Assembly (NCBI RefSeq): GCF_027947535.2
Contig: NZ_JAAGKO020000015.1
Location: forward strand, 62,001 to 126,000
Length of the DNA stretch: 64,000 nucleotides
Origin: Streptantibioticus silvisoli
Lineage (GTDB): Bacteria > Actinomycetota > Actinomycetes > Streptomycetales > Streptomycetaceae
Direction: 5' to 3'
In this document: piece by piece, positions 26,697 to 35,151 of the stretch
How positions within the stretch are numbered: position 1 is the stretch's first letter
Layout of the letters: every line of letters starts with the position of its first letter
Made by a program: the position numbers and the translations under genes
The notes under the pieces: generated by a model
What the model was told of the DNA's origin: nothing
Seen by the model: the letters and a program-made list of their open reading frames with translations, nothing else
Database searches by the model: none

Positions 26697-29444
26697 CTAC
26701 GCCCCCGGGTCCGCCGGAGGGCCGGGGGCGAAGCGGGCGGTGAGGGGGGTGAGCGCGTTCGCCACGGCGACGCGGGCCGCCGACCAGCGGGTCTGCCAGC
26801 GCCACAGGACCCGGAGCGCCGACCGGGGGGCCAGCAGGGCGCGGAGTCGGGCGGGACCGTTCGCCCGCTCGGCCAGGGCGCGCAGGACCAGCCGCACGTC
26901 GTCGGCCACCGCGGGCGCGGGCAGCGGGTACCGGGCGTAGAGGGCCTGCTCGACGGCGTCGCGGACCCGCAGGACCGCTGCCGCTGGTTCCGCCGTCAGC
27001 CGGGCCCGTGCGACCAGCCGGTCCGCCGCCGATCGCGGGGTCTGCGACGCCTCCGGCGGCAGCCCGTAGTCCCAGGCGGAGTCCACCAGCTCCCGCCAGG
27101 CGTTCATCGTGCGCTCCCCGTCGGCCGCCGTGCCGTCGACGAACACCGCCCCGGCCACCCCGGCCCCCCCGACGGCACCGTCGACCGGTACGCCACCGGA
27201 GCCCACAGCACCGTCGGTCGGGCCTCCACCGGCCCCCACCGCACCCCCAGCCACCGCACCCCCAGCCACCGCACCCCCGCCGGAGGCCGCACCCCCGCCG
27301 GAGGCCGCACCCCCGCCGGAGGCCACGCCCCCGCCGGAGCCCACCGCACCGTCGGCCGGGCCTCCACCGGCCCCCACCGCACCCCCAGCCACCGCACCCC
27401 CGCCGGAGGCCACGCCCCCGCCGGAGGCCACGCCCCCGTCGAACGCCACCGCCCCGCCGGAGGCCGCACCCCCGGCGGACAGCCGCGTCGCGCGCAGTCG
27501 TACCCGCCACAGCATCGGCACGCAGGCCAGGGCCAGCAGGGCGAGGAGGGCGGCCGCGCCAGCCAGCAGGCCGGTGTCGGTGCCGCCGCCCGTGGTGGGG
27601 CCGCCGATGGGACCGTCGCCGCCGGCCGAGCAGCCGCCGGTGCGCCGGTCCGCCGAACCGCAGTGCGGTGCGGCGGACGCGGTGTCGGCCGGGGCCGCCG
27701 GGGCGGACGCCGAGGGGGCGGGCTGGTCGGTGCCGCCGGGGGCGGCCGGGCCGCGCGCGTAGTCCGGGGCGCTGCCGCGGCTCGGCGTCGGCTCGAACCG
27801 GGTCCAGCCGACGCCCTGGAAGTACAGCTCGGGCCAGGCGTGCGCGTCCTTCAGGCCGACCGTCCAGGAGCCGTCGGGCTGCTGGGTGCCCGGGACGAAG
27901 CCGACGTCCACCCGGGCCGGGATGCCCAGGGTGCGGGCCATCGCCGCCATGGTGAAGGCGAAGTGCACGCAGAACCCCCGCTTGTCGCGCAGGAACTGGG
28001 TGATCGCCTCGGTGCCGCTGCCCTCGGCGACCTGCGTGTCGTAGGTGAAGCCACCCGTGGTGGTGAACCAGTTCTGGAGCTTGACGGCCTGGTCGTAGGC
28101 GTCGGGGGCCCCGCGGGTGACCTGCTCGGCCGTCGCCTTGACGACCGGCGGCAGCGAGGCGGGCACCCGGGTGTACTCCTTCTCCAGCGCCGCGGGCGGC
28201 GCGGGGGCGTCGGCCAGCTGCCGGGCGGTGGGATCGACCTGGAGGCTCTGCACCTGGTAGGTGGTGCCGGACGTGGTCTGGCCGCTGTCGCCGACCACCG
28301 TGCGGCCCTCGGGTTCGTACCGCCACGAGCCGTTGACCTGGACGCGGGTGGCCGGGTACGGCATCGGCAGGTAGTTCTGCGCGTAGCCGTGGGCGGCGGC
28401 GACGGAGGTGGAGAACGGCTTGGAGCGCACCGCGGCGGTCAGGCCGGCCGGGGCGGGCAGCGCGGTCGGCAGGTCGGTGACCTTGCGTTGCGAGGCCCGC
28501 CAGGCGGTGCCGTCGAACTGGTCGAGGGTCACTATGCGCAGGTAGACCCCGCCGGCGCCGGCGTTCGTGCGGTACGACAGCACCTCGCGGTCGTCCGGCT
28601 GGTTGAGGCTGTTCTGCAACGACACCAGCGGGTTGACGGCGGTGATCGTGTCACCGCGCCCCAGGCCGCCCCCGCCGGCCGGCCCCAGCAGCCCGGCGCC
28701 CATCGCGGGCAGCGCGACCGGGGCCAGCAGCGCGATGCCCAGCACCAGCACCGCGATCCGCCGCCCGGTCCTGGCCGCCGCCAGCGGTGGCCCGTCGCCG
28801 CCGCCGTCCTGGGCGACCGGCGCGCCCGAGAACGCGGTCCGGCGCGGCGTGCCGCTGAAGACCCGCCCCCAGCGCGACAGCCGGTCGCGGCCCTCCGCCA
28901 GGAGCAGCACCAGGTAGCCCAGCGCCGCCAGCACGAACCACAGCCAGCGGTCGCCGCCGGTGGCCAGCCCGGAGGCGATCGAGAACAGCGCCAGCAGCGG
29001 CAGCCCGGCCACCGCGGCGCTGGTGTACGTCACCGCCACCACGTCGACCACCAGCGCCACCAGCAGCACCCCGCCGACCAGCAGCAGCCGGATGCCGGCC
29101 GTCACCGGCGCCGGGATCGCGTACTGCCCGACGTCGTTGGCGCCCTGCGAGGCCAGCTGGACCAGCCGGGCGACCGCCTGCGGTCCCGGCAGGAAGAGCA
29201 GCACCGCCTGCTCCGGTGCGAAGAACAGCGTCAGCAGCAGCAGCGTGCCCACGCACTGCGCCAGCACGGTCAGCGGCCGCGGCAGCGGAGCCCGGCGCAC
29301 CGCGGCGCCCAGCGCGGCCTGCGCCACCACCAGCAGCACCGCCTCGCCGAACCAGCCCATCGGCGCGGCCAGCGGCAGCAGCGACAGGGACGTCAGCAAG
29401 GTCGCCAGCGTGGCGCACAACGCCATCCGGGCCCGACCGCTCAT
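26697..29444 (-). CDS. Transglutaminase-like membrane protein (TgpA type, DUF3488-transglutaminase-DUF4129)
   Basis: This 915-aa protein has six or more N-terminal membrane helices (residues about 8-260), then an extracytoplasmic part with a transglutaminase core: GFCVHFAFTMAAMARTLGIP (catalytic cysteine), VGLKDAHAWPELYF (histidine) and WTRFEPTPSRG, where a glutamate stands where many relatives have aspartate. A further membrane helix (LLAGAAALLALLALACVPML) leads to a cytoplasmic C-terminal DUF4129-like region. Between the last helix and DUF4129 is an insert of about 90 Gly/Ala/Val/Ser residues made of GGGVAS/GGGAAS repeats. The start overlaps the DUF58 stop by one base, so moxR-DUF58-tgpA are coupled. 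Role: probably protein crosslinking or wall-linked processing; unknown in detail. Confidence 0.93.
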   Translation of the reverse strand: MSGRARMALCATLATLLTSLSLLPLAAPMGWFGEAVLLVVAQAALGAAVRRAPLPRPLTVLAQCVGTLLLLTLFFAPEQAVLLFLPGPQAVARLVQLASQGANDVGQYAIPAPVTAGIRLLLVGGVLLVALVVDVVAVTYTSAAVAGLPLLALFSIASGLATGGDRWLWFVLAALGYLVLLLAEGRDRLSRWGRVFSGTPRRTAFSGAPVAQDGGGDGPPLAAARTGRRIAVLVLGIALLAPVALPAMGAGLLGPAGGGGLGRGDTITAVNPLVSLQNSLNQPDDREVLSYRTNAGAGGVYLRIVTLDQFDGTAWRASQRKVTDLPTALPAPAGLTAAVRSKPFSTSVAAAHGYAQNYLPMPYPATRVQVNGSWRYEPEGRTVVGDSGQTTSGTTYQVQSLQVDPTARQLADAPAPPAALEKEYTRVPASLPPVVKATAEQVTRGAPDAYDQAVKLQNWFTTTGGFTYDTQVAEGSGTEAITQFLRDKRGFCVHFAFTMAAMARTLGIPARVDVGFVPGTQQPDGSWTVGLKDAHAWPELYFQGVGWTRFEPTPSRGSAPDYARGPAAPGGTDQPAPSASAPAAPADTASAAPHCGSADRRTGGCSAGGDGPIGGPTTGGGTDTGLLAGAAALLALLALACVPMLWRVRLRATRLSAGGAASGGAVAFDGGVASGGGVASGGGAVAGGAVGAGGGPADGAVGSGGGVASGGGAASGGGAASGGGAVAGGAVAGGAVGAGGGPTDGAVGSGGVPVDGAVGGAGVAGAVFVDGTAADGERTMNAWRELVDSAWDYGLPPEASQTPRSAADRLVARARLTAEPAAAVLRVRDAVEQALYARYPLPAPAVADDVRLVLRALAERANGPARLRALLAPRSALRVLWRWQTRWSAARVAVANALTPLTARFAPGPPADPGA
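27130..27485. repeat. Coding minisatellite in the transglutaminase gene
   Basis: On the plus strand units such as ACCCCCGCCGGAGGCC and CACCGCACCCCCAGCC recur, and a longer block ending GTCGG(C/T)CGGGCCTCCACCGG occurs twice, near 27211 and 27353. The unit length is a multiple of three. It encodes the Gly/Ala linker of the protein. Confidence 0.85.
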
Positions 29445-30817
29445 CACACGAATCCCTTCTGGTCCGCCGCCTGCCGGTGGGCCCGGTCGGCCTGCCGCCA
29501 CAGGTCGGCGAGTTCGTCGCCCGGCCGGACCAGCAGCACGGTCCACCCGGCGCCGCGCAGCACGTCGATCCCGGCCCGGGCGCCGTCGGCGCCGTCGTCC
29601 CGCCCGTCCAGCACGAACGCCACCGCGCCGGCCGTGCGGTGCCGCATCCGGGCCAGCACTTCGGCGTCCTCGGCCGCCACCTCCCCGACGAACGCCACCA
29701 GCAGCCCGCCGGGGTGGTCGCGCAGCGCCTCGCGGGCCCGGGTGAAGCCGGTGTTGCCGGAGTGGTCCACCACCGCCAGCGCCTCCAGCAGCGTGCCGGT
29801 CGCCTCGGGCCGGTCCGCGCCGGACCAGCCGTCCGGGCCGCTGTCCCGGCCCGGCGCGCCGGCGCCGTCGTCGGTCAGCAGCCGGGCCGCGAGCCCGCGT
29901 TCCATCAGGTGCACGGCGACCGACGCCGCGCCGGAGACCGCCCATTCGAACGCCGAGTCCGGCCCGGCACCGGGGTAGGCGCCGCGCCGGGTGTCCAGCA
30001 GCACCGTGCAGTACGACCGCTGCGGCTGCTCCTCGCGGCGCACCATCAGCTGCCCGTAGCGCGCGGTGGACCGCCAGTGCACCCGGCGCAGGTCGTCACC
30101 GTGCCGGTAGCCGCGCGGGATGACGTCGTCCTCGCCGGACAGCGCCAGCGACCGGTCGCGGCTCTCCCCGCGCCCCGCCGCCCGGCCCGCCAGGCCCACC
30201 GGCGGCAGCGGGTCGACCCGCGGCACCACGGTGAGCGTGTCGGCGTCGCCGAACGAGCGGGTCAGCTCGCACATGCCGAACGGGTCGGTCAACCGCAGTT
30301 GCAGCGGCCCGAGTTCGTAGCGCCCCCGCAGGTCGGAACGCACCCGGTAGGACACCTCGCGGGTGCCGCCGGCCTCCACCCGGTCCAGGACGAACCGCGG
30401 CCGCGGGCCCAGGACGTACGGGACCTGGTCCTGGAGCATCAGCAGGCCGGTCGGCAGCCGGGAGACGTTCTCCAGCCGCAGCGACACCCGTGCCTGCGAC
30501 ATCGCCTCCACCCGCGACGGCGCCAGCGACCGGCCGCCCGTCACCTGGTGGCGGACGCGGAACAGCACCAGCACGCACACCAGCGGCAGCACCGCCATCA
30601 GCAGTCCGACCCGCAGCAGGTCGGACTGGCCCAGCAGGTAGGCGCACACGCACGCCGCGGCCCCCGCCGCCAGGAACGACCGGCCCCGGGTGGTCAGTCC
30701 GCCGAACGCCTGCCGCAGACCGCCGCCGGCCGGCGGCCCCGCGCCGTCGGGCGGTCCGGCCCCGCGGCCCCGGGCCGCGGACCCTCCCGCGCCGGCCGGG
30801 TCGCCCGGCCGCGTCAC
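29444..30817 (-). CDS. DUF58 domain-containing membrane protein
   Basis: This 457-aa protein has a Gly/Pro-rich start, two adjacent membrane helices (FLAAGAAACVCAYLLG and LLRVGLLMAVLPLVCVLVLF), a beta-rich middle and the DUF58 signature DDVIPRGYRHGDDLRRVHWRSTARYGQLMVR, followed by a von Willebrand A-like part. DUF58 proteins accompany MoxR ATPases. The GTG at 30817 overlaps the moxR stop (GTGA) and its own stop overlaps the transglutaminase ATG, so the three genes are translationally coupled. The trio is widespread; a role in assembling or activating an envelope complex is inferred from MoxR co-occurrence. Confidence 0.92.
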   Translation of the reverse strand: MTRPGDPAGAGGSAARGRGAGPPDGAGPPAGGGLRQAFGGLTTRGRSFLAAGAAACVCAYLLGQSDLLRVGLLMAVLPLVCVLVLFRVRHQVTGGRSLAPSRVEAMSQARVSLRLENVSRLPTGLLMLQDQVPYVLGPRPRFVLDRVEAGGTREVSYRVRSDLRGRYELGPLQLRLTDPFGMCELTRSFGDADTLTVVPRVDPLPPVGLAGRAAGRGESRDRSLALSGEDDVIPRGYRHGDDLRRVHWRSTARYGQLMVRREEQPQRSYCTVLLDTRRGAYPGAGPDSAFEWAVSGAASVAVHLMERGLAARLLTDDGAGAPGRDSGPDGWSGADRPEATGTLLEALAVVDHSGNTGFTRAREALRDHPGGLLVAFVGEVAAEDAEVLARMRHRTAGAVAFVLDGRDDGADGARAGIDVLRGAGWTVLLVRPGDELADLWRQADRAHRQAADQKGFV

Positions 30818-31806
30818 CGGACCGCCTGGTCCCACGGGCTGTGCGCCTGCGGCACCGGGGTGCGGGCCACGATGTCGGCGACCGTCTCCTCGGCGGTGCG
30901 GCGGTTGGTGTACGCCTGCGCGCTGGGCAGCAGCCGGTGCGACAGCACGGCCGACGCCAGCTCCTGAAGGTCGTCGGGGCGGGCGAAGTCCCGGCCGTCC
31001 AGCGCGGCCGCCGCCCGGGCCGCCCGCACCAGGTGCAGCGTGGCGCGCGGCGAGGCGCCCAGCCGCAGCTCGGGGTGGTCGCGGGTGGCGTTGACCAGCT
31101 CCACCGCGTACCGCAGCACCGGCGGCGCCACGTGCACGGTGCGCACCGCCTCGATCAGCTTGACGATCTCGTGGGCGTGCGCCACCGGCCGCAGGTCGTC
31201 CAGCGGGCTGACGCCGCCGTGCGCCTGGAGCATCCGCAGTTCGGCGTCCGGGCTGGGGTAGCCGATCGCGACCCGGGCCATGAACCGGTCGCGCTGCGCC
31301 TCCGGCAGCGGGTAGGTGCCCTCCATCTCCACCGGGTTCTGGGTGGCGATGACCATGAAGGGGCCGGGCAGCGGGTAGGTGTTGCCGTCGACGGTGACCT
31401 GGCGCTCCTCCATCGACTCCAGCAGCGCCGACTGGGTCTTGGGCGAGGCGCGGTTGATCTCGTCGCCGACCACGATCTGCGCGAAGACCGCGCCGGGCTT
31501 GAACTCGAACTCGTTGCGCTGCTGGTCGAAGACGCTGACCCCGGTGATGTCGGAGGGCAGCAGGTCGGGCGTGAACTGGATGCGCCGCACCGTGCAGTCG
31601 ATGGAGCGGGCCAGCGCCTTCGACAGCATCGTCTTGCCGACGCCCGGCACGTCCTCGATCAGCAGGTGGCCCTCGGCCAGCAGAACGGTCAGCGCCAGCC
31701 GTACGACCTCGGGCTTGCCCTCGATCACCCGCTCCACCGAGTCGCGCACCCGCGCCACGATCGCGGTCAGATCGCCGAGCCCCGCTCGCGATTCGTAGGT
31801 CGTCAC
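30814..31806 (-). CDS. MoxR-family AAA+ ATPase
   Basis: This 330-aa AAA+ ATPase has Walker A HLLIEDVPGVGKTMLSKALA, Walker B GDEINRASPKTQSALLESME, sensor-1-like VIATQNPVEMEGTYPLPEAQ and arginine finger RDRFMARV. MoxR proteins act as chaperones that insert cofactors or mature partner complexes. GTG at 31806 follows AGGAGGGCCGG. It leads the three-gene unit with DUF58 and the transglutaminase. A terminator-like hairpin stands directly before its ribosome-binding site, which may attenuate expression (see findings). Confidence 0.95.
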   Translation of the reverse strand: MTTYESRAGLGDLTAIVARVRDSVERVIEGKPEVVRLALTVLLAEGHLLIEDVPGVGKTMLSKALARSIDCTVRRIQFTPDLLPSDITGVSVFDQQRNEFEFKPGAVFAQIVVGDEINRASPKTQSALLESMEERQVTVDGNTYPLPGPFMVIATQNPVEMEGTYPLPEAQRDRFMARVAIGYPSPDAELRMLQAHGGVSPLDDLRPVAHAHEIVKLIEAVRTVHVAPPVLRYAVELVNATRDHPELRLGASPRATLHLVRAARAAAALDGRDFARPDDLQELASAVLSHRLLPSAQAYTNRRTAEETVADIVARTPVPQAHSPWDQAVR

Positions 31807-31828
31807 CCCGGCCCTCCTAGGCCATGAA

Positions 31829-31855
31829 AGCCTCCGGTGCCGGGCACCGGAGGCT
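31829..31855 (-). terminator. Perfect hairpin between carbonic anhydrase and moxR
   Basis: AGCCTCCGGTGC (31829-31840) and GCACCGGAGGCT (31844-31855) form a 12-bp stem with a 3-base loop. On the minus strand it is followed by TTTCAT, like an intrinsic terminator for the carbonic anhydrase gene. It ends about 12 bases before the moxR ribosome-binding site. Confidence 0.75.
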
Positions 31856-31959
31856 CTTGTCCATGGTCCGGCGGCCCTGCGGGCGGCCGGACCTCCCCGA
31901 TAGGCGCGGCCGGTCGCCCGGCGCGCTCGTTGCATTCTGGCCTTTACCGGGCCTCCGCG

Positions 31960-32529
31960 TCACGGTTCCCGGTGGGAAGTCCGGTTGGTCCCGCCCGGCG
32001 CGGCGGTGATCTCCCGCAGCCGGCCGGTGCGCACGTCGAAGACGAAGCCGCGGACGTCGCCGGTGTGCGGCAGGAACGGCGAGGTGCGGACCCGGTTGAT
32101 CGACTGCCGCACGTCCTGCTCCGCGTCGGTGAACGACTCCACCGCCCAGGTCGGCCGTTGTCCCACCTCGCGTTCCAGGTCGGTGCGGAAGTCCTCGGTG
32201 AGCGACTGAAGACCGCAGCCGGTGTGGTGGATCAGCACCACCGACTCGGTGCCCAGCGCCCGCTGGCTGATGGTGAGGGAGCGGATGGTGTCGTCGGTGA
32301 CCACACCGCCGGCGTTGCGGATGGTGTGGCAGTCGCCCAGGTGCAGGCCGAGCGCGGCGTGCAGGTCGATGCGGGCGTCCATGCAGGCGACGACGGCGAC
32401 CTTCAGCACCGGCCGCGCGTCCATGCCGGGATCGGTGAACGCGCTCGCGTAGCGCTCGTTGGCCGCGACCAGACGATCGGTTATCGATCCGGCGTTGGGT
32501 CGGGAGGGAACTGACTCGGGACTCGGCAT
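31960..32529 (-). CDS. Beta-class carbonic anhydrase
   Basis: This 189-aa zinc enzyme interconverts CO2 and bicarbonate. The metal-binding cysteine and its Asp-Arg dyad are C49, D51 and R53 (VACMDARID); the later HHTGCGL supplies His and Cys ligands. IRNAGGVVTDDTIRSL is also typical. The ATG at 32529 follows AAGGAC by four bases, and a TACC-type -10 may lie just upstream. In-frame sequence further upstream is Arg-rich and not part of the protein. It probably supplies bicarbonate for carboxylases. It is separated from moxR by a terminator. Confidence 0.95.
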   Translation of the reverse strand: MPSPESVPSRPNAGSITDRLVAANERYASAFTDPGMDARPVLKVAVVACMDARIDLHAALGLHLGDCHTIRNAGGVVTDDTIRSLTISQRALGTESVVLIHHTGCGLQSLTEDFRTDLEREVGQRPTWAVESFTDAEQDVRQSINRVRTSPFLPHTGDVRGFVFDVRTGRLREITAAPGGTNRTSHREP

Positions 32530-32539
32530 GTCCTTGACG

Positions 32540-32818
32540 GTAGACGGCCGACCGCTTTCCGTCGCGTTCCGGCCGGGGGCGAATCCGTCAATTCGGTGCC
32601 GCGGTGAGGTAGCCCACACGGGGCGCGCGCTCAGCCGTACGGGTGAACTTCGCGCCGTGCGGCGGCGATCGGCCGCCCCGCGCCGCGCGCCCCGGAGCGC
32701 GGTCGGCCGCCCGCGCTCCGCCGCCGCCGTGCCCCGCACTCCGCGGCCGTCCCCCGAACCACCCCCCTGGCCTGCGGTTTCTCGCCGAACACCGCCCGGA
32801 TGGCGGTCCGGTCGGCGG
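32540..32818. other. Intergenic DNA between carbonic anhydrase and the dcw cluster
   Basis: About 280 bases with very GC-rich sequence and no supported gene. Overlapping frames in it are Arg/Pro-rich. Confidence 0.4.
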
Positions 32819-32861
32819 TTGACGGTGGGAGGCGGTGGAGTAAAGTGGCGCGAAGTGGGAG
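32819..32861 (+). promoter_or_regulatory. mraZ promoter with four 10-bp MraZ boxes
   Basis: Four contiguous 10-bp units share N3-G-TGG-N3: ACGGTGGGAG (32822), GCGGTGGAGT (32832), AAAGTGGCGC (32842) and GAAGTGGGAG (32852). This fits the tandem AAAGTG(G/T)N3-type boxes bound by MraZ octamers in other bacteria. TTGACG at 32819-32824 and TAAAGT at 32841-32846, 16 bases apart, form a promoter covered by the boxes, so MraZ would repress its own operon. Confidence 0.82.
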
Positions 32862-32897
32862 GGCGCAGGCGGCGGGACGAGCGAGCGGGAGGTGCGG

Positions 32898-33329
32898 ATG
32901 TTCCTCGGGACCTACGCGCCCCGGCTGGACGACAAGAGCCGCCTGGTGCTGCCGGCGAAGTTCCGCGACCAGCTCGCCGACGGCGTGGTCGTCACCCGGG
33001 GCCACGAACGCTGCCTGTGCGTCTGGCCGCTGACGGAGTTCCGGTCGGTGACCGAGCAGCTGCGCCGCGCGCCGGTGACCTCCAAGAACGCCCGGGACTA
33101 CATGCGGGTGCTGTTCGCCGGCGCCAGCGACGAGGTCCCGGACAAGCAGGGCCGCATCACCGTTCCGCAGGCGCTGCGCGACTACGCGGGCCTGGTCCGC
33201 GACTGCGCGGTCATCGGCGCCAACAGCCGGGTGGAGATCTGGGACGCGGCCGCCTGGGAGAGTTACCTGGCCGGGCAGGAGGACAGCTTCTCGGCGCTGT
33301 CCCAGGAGGTGCTGCCCGGAATACTGTGA
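32898..33329 (+). CDS. mraZ: Transcriptional regulator MraZ
   Basis: This 143-aa regulator is the first gene of the dcw cluster. It has two MraZ repeats with DXXXR motifs: [26 protein letters not shown] and, in the second half, [21 protein letters not shown]. MraZ forms rings that bind repeated boxes upstream of mraZ and represses the division operon. The ATG at 32898 is preferred to a GTG two codons earlier because the family begins MFLG and GGGAGG lies at the right distance. Confidence 0.97.
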   Translation: MFLGTYAPRLDDKSRLVLPAKFRDQLADGVVVTRGHERCLCVWPLTEFRSVTEQLRRAPVTSKNARDYMRVLFAGASDEVPDKQGRITVPQALRDYAGLVRDCAVIGANSRVEIWDAAAWESYLAGQEDSFSALSQEVLPGIL

Positions 33330-33616
33330 CCCCGGCGCCCCGGTCCGCCCGGACCGCCGCCCGCCCGCGCACACCCGTACGTGCCACCGGGCCTCCTCCC
33401 GCTCCACGGTCTGCTGGTGCTACTTCCCCGGCGCCAGCCGGCCACTTCCCTGCGAGCGGGCGGGGACCCGGCGCCACGTCCGGCCCGGGCCCGCCGCGCG
33501 GACCGCGCGGCGCCCGCGACGCCCCGCACCCCGGGACACCGCGGCCGGGCCGACGACCCGCACCCCAGGCCCGGCGCGACCCCGCGCCGGGCGGCCCAGT
33601 CCGACCAGAGGGCGAC
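33330..33616. other. GC-rich spacer between mraZ and rsmH
   Basis: About 290 bases with no supported gene other than the small frame that follows. A GGTCCG/CGGACC inverted pair occurs near 33341-33356. The sequence is dominated by CCCGG and CGGCC words. Confidence 0.4.
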
Positions 33617-33688
33617 ATGAGCACCACCAGCCACACACCGTCCCCGCGGCCCGCGCCGCACACCGGCCACGCCGGAAAGGGGCGGTGA
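33617..33688 (+). CDS. Possible 23-aa leader ORF coupled to rsmH
   Basis: ATG at 33617 begins a 23-codon frame ([20 protein letters not shown] and KGR). GAGGG lies seven bases upstream. Its TGA overlaps the GTG start of rsmH as GTGA, the same arrangement used by most gene pairs in this cluster. Translation of it could deliver ribosomes to rsmH, which has no separate good site apart from AAGGGGCGG inside this frame. It may equally be a chance ORF. Confidence 0.35.
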   Translation: MSTTSHTPSPRPAPHTGHAGKGR

Positions 33689-34659
33689 CCGTGCCCGCGC
33701 TGCACGTGCCGGTGATGCTCCGGCGCTGTCTCGACCTGCTCGCCCCCGCCCTGGCCGCCCCCGGCGCGGTCGTGGTGGACGCCACCCTCGGCCTCGGCGG
33801 CCACAGCGAGGCGCTGCTCACCACCTTCCCGGCCGCCCGGCTGGTCGGCGTCGACCGCGACCCGGCCGCGCTGCGGCTGGCCGGCGAGCGGCTGGCGCCG
33901 TTCGGGGACCGGGCCACCTTGGTGCACGCCGTCTACGACGAACTGCCCGACGTCCTCGACGGGCTGGGCATCCCCAGGGCCGACGGCATCCTGTTCGACC
34001 TCGGGGTCTCCTCCATGCAGCTCGACGAGGCCGACCGCGGCTTCGCCTACGCCCGGGACGCGCCGCTGGACATGCGGATGAACCAGGGCACCGGCATCTC
34101 CGCCGCCGAGGTCCTCAACACCTACCCGCCCGGTGAGCTGGTGCGCATCCTGCGCTCCTACGGCGAGGAGAAGTTCGCCCGCAAGATCGTCGACTCGGTG
34201 GTCCGCGAACGCGAGAAGGAACCGTTCACCAACAGCGCCCGGCTGGTGGAGCTGATCCGCGCCGCGCTGCCGCAGGCCGCCAAGCGCACCGGCGGCAACC
34301 CCTCCAAGCGCACCTTCCAGGCGCTGCGCATCGAGGTCAACCGCGAACTGGCCGTGCTGGAGCGGGCCATCCCCGCCGCGGTCGCCGCGCTGCCGGTCGG
34401 CGGCCGCATCGCCGTGCTGTCGTACCAGTCGCTGGAGGACCGGGTGGTCAAGCAGGTGCTCGCGGCCGGCGCCGCCACCACCGCGCCGCCCGGCCTGCCG
34501 GTGGTCCCGGAGCGCTACCAGCCCCGGCTGAAGCTGCTGACCCGCGGCGCCGAACTGCCCGGGGAGCAGGAGATCGCCGAGAACCGCCGGGCGGCGCCGG
34601 CCCGGCTGCGCGGTGCCGAACGGCTGCGCGAGGACGTCACCGCGGGGAACCGGCGGTGA
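33685..34659 (+). CDS. rsmH: 16S rRNA (cytosine(1402)-N4)-methyltransferase
   Basis: RsmH (MraW) methylates N4 of C1402 in the decoding centre. The 324-aa protein shows [15 protein letters not shown], the SAM motif [90 protein letters not shown] and [18 protein letters not shown] at 33685. Its stop overlaps the ftsL start by GTGA, so the two are translationally coupled. Confidence 0.97.
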   Translation: MTVPALHVPVMLRRCLDLLAPALAAPGAVVVDATLGLGGHSEALLTTFPAARLVGVDRDPAALRLAGERLAPFGDRATLVHAVYDELPDVLDGLGIPRADGILFDLGVSSMQLDEADRGFAYARDAPLDMRMNQGTGISAAEVLNTYPPGELVRILRSYGEEKFARKIVDSVVREREKEPFTNSARLVELIRAALPQAAKRTGGNPSKRTFQALRIEVNRELAVLERAIPAAVAALPVGGRIAVLSYQSLEDRVVKQVLAAGAATTAPPGLPVVPERYQPRLKLLTRGAELPGEQEIAENRRAAPARLRGAERLREDVTAGNRR

Positions 34660-35147
34660 CCCCGGCGGCGCGGCCCCGGCCCACCTTGACCCGGATGCTG
34701 TCCGGCGGCCGGGACCGCCGCGCCGCCCGGGCACCGTTCGTGCTGCTGGTGGTCGCCCTGCTGGCCACCGGCCTGATCTCGCTGCTGCTGCTGAACGCCT
34801 CCGTCAACCAGGGCGCGTTCCAGCTGTCGAAGTACAAGAAGCAGACCCAGCAGTACACCGACGAGGAACAGGCGCTCCAGCAGGACGTGGACCGCGACTC
34901 CGCCCCCGGTGAGCTGGCCTCGAAGGCCCACCGGCTCGGCATGGTCCCCGGCGGCAACCCGGCGTTCCTGCGGCCGAACGGCACCGTGCGCGGCGTGCCC
35001 GGCGAGGCCCCCGCCCCGCCGCCGCCCCCGCCGGCCGCCGCCCCGGCGCCCTCGCTGGCGCCGGGCTCCACCGCGCTGCCCACCATCGACCCGTCCACGC
35101 AGGCGCGGACCAGCGGCGCGGGCGCCTCCCCGACCACCGGAAGGTGA
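34656..35147 (+). CDS. ftsL: Cell division protein FtsL
   Basis: This 163-aa bitopic protein has a basic N-terminus, one membrane helix ([21 protein letters not shown], about 25-45), a heptad-type coiled coil ([20 protein letters not shown]) and [18 protein letters not shown], the actinobacterial FtsL end. It then has a long Pro/Ala/Ser-rich tail. FtsL acts with FtsQ and DivIC at the septum. Its GTG start overlaps the rsmH stop. Assignment rests on topology and position because FtsL sequences diverge strongly. Confidence 0.9.
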   Translation: MTPAARPRPTLTRMLSGGRDRRAARAPFVLLVVALLATGLISLLLLNASVNQGAFQLSKYKKQTQQYTDEEQALQQDVDRDSAPGELASKAHRLGMVPGGNPAFLRPNGTVRGVPGEAPAPPPPPPAAAPAPSLAPGSTALPTIDPSTQARTSGAGASPTTGR

Positions 35148-35151
35148 GCGC

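Noticed and set aside
25941-29978. Very long plus-strand open frame (over 1300 codons)
   Set aside because: It runs antisense through the transglutaminase and DUF58 genes and through minisatellites. It is a by-product of GC-rich codon use on the other strand; its product is Arg/Gly/Pro-rich without domains.
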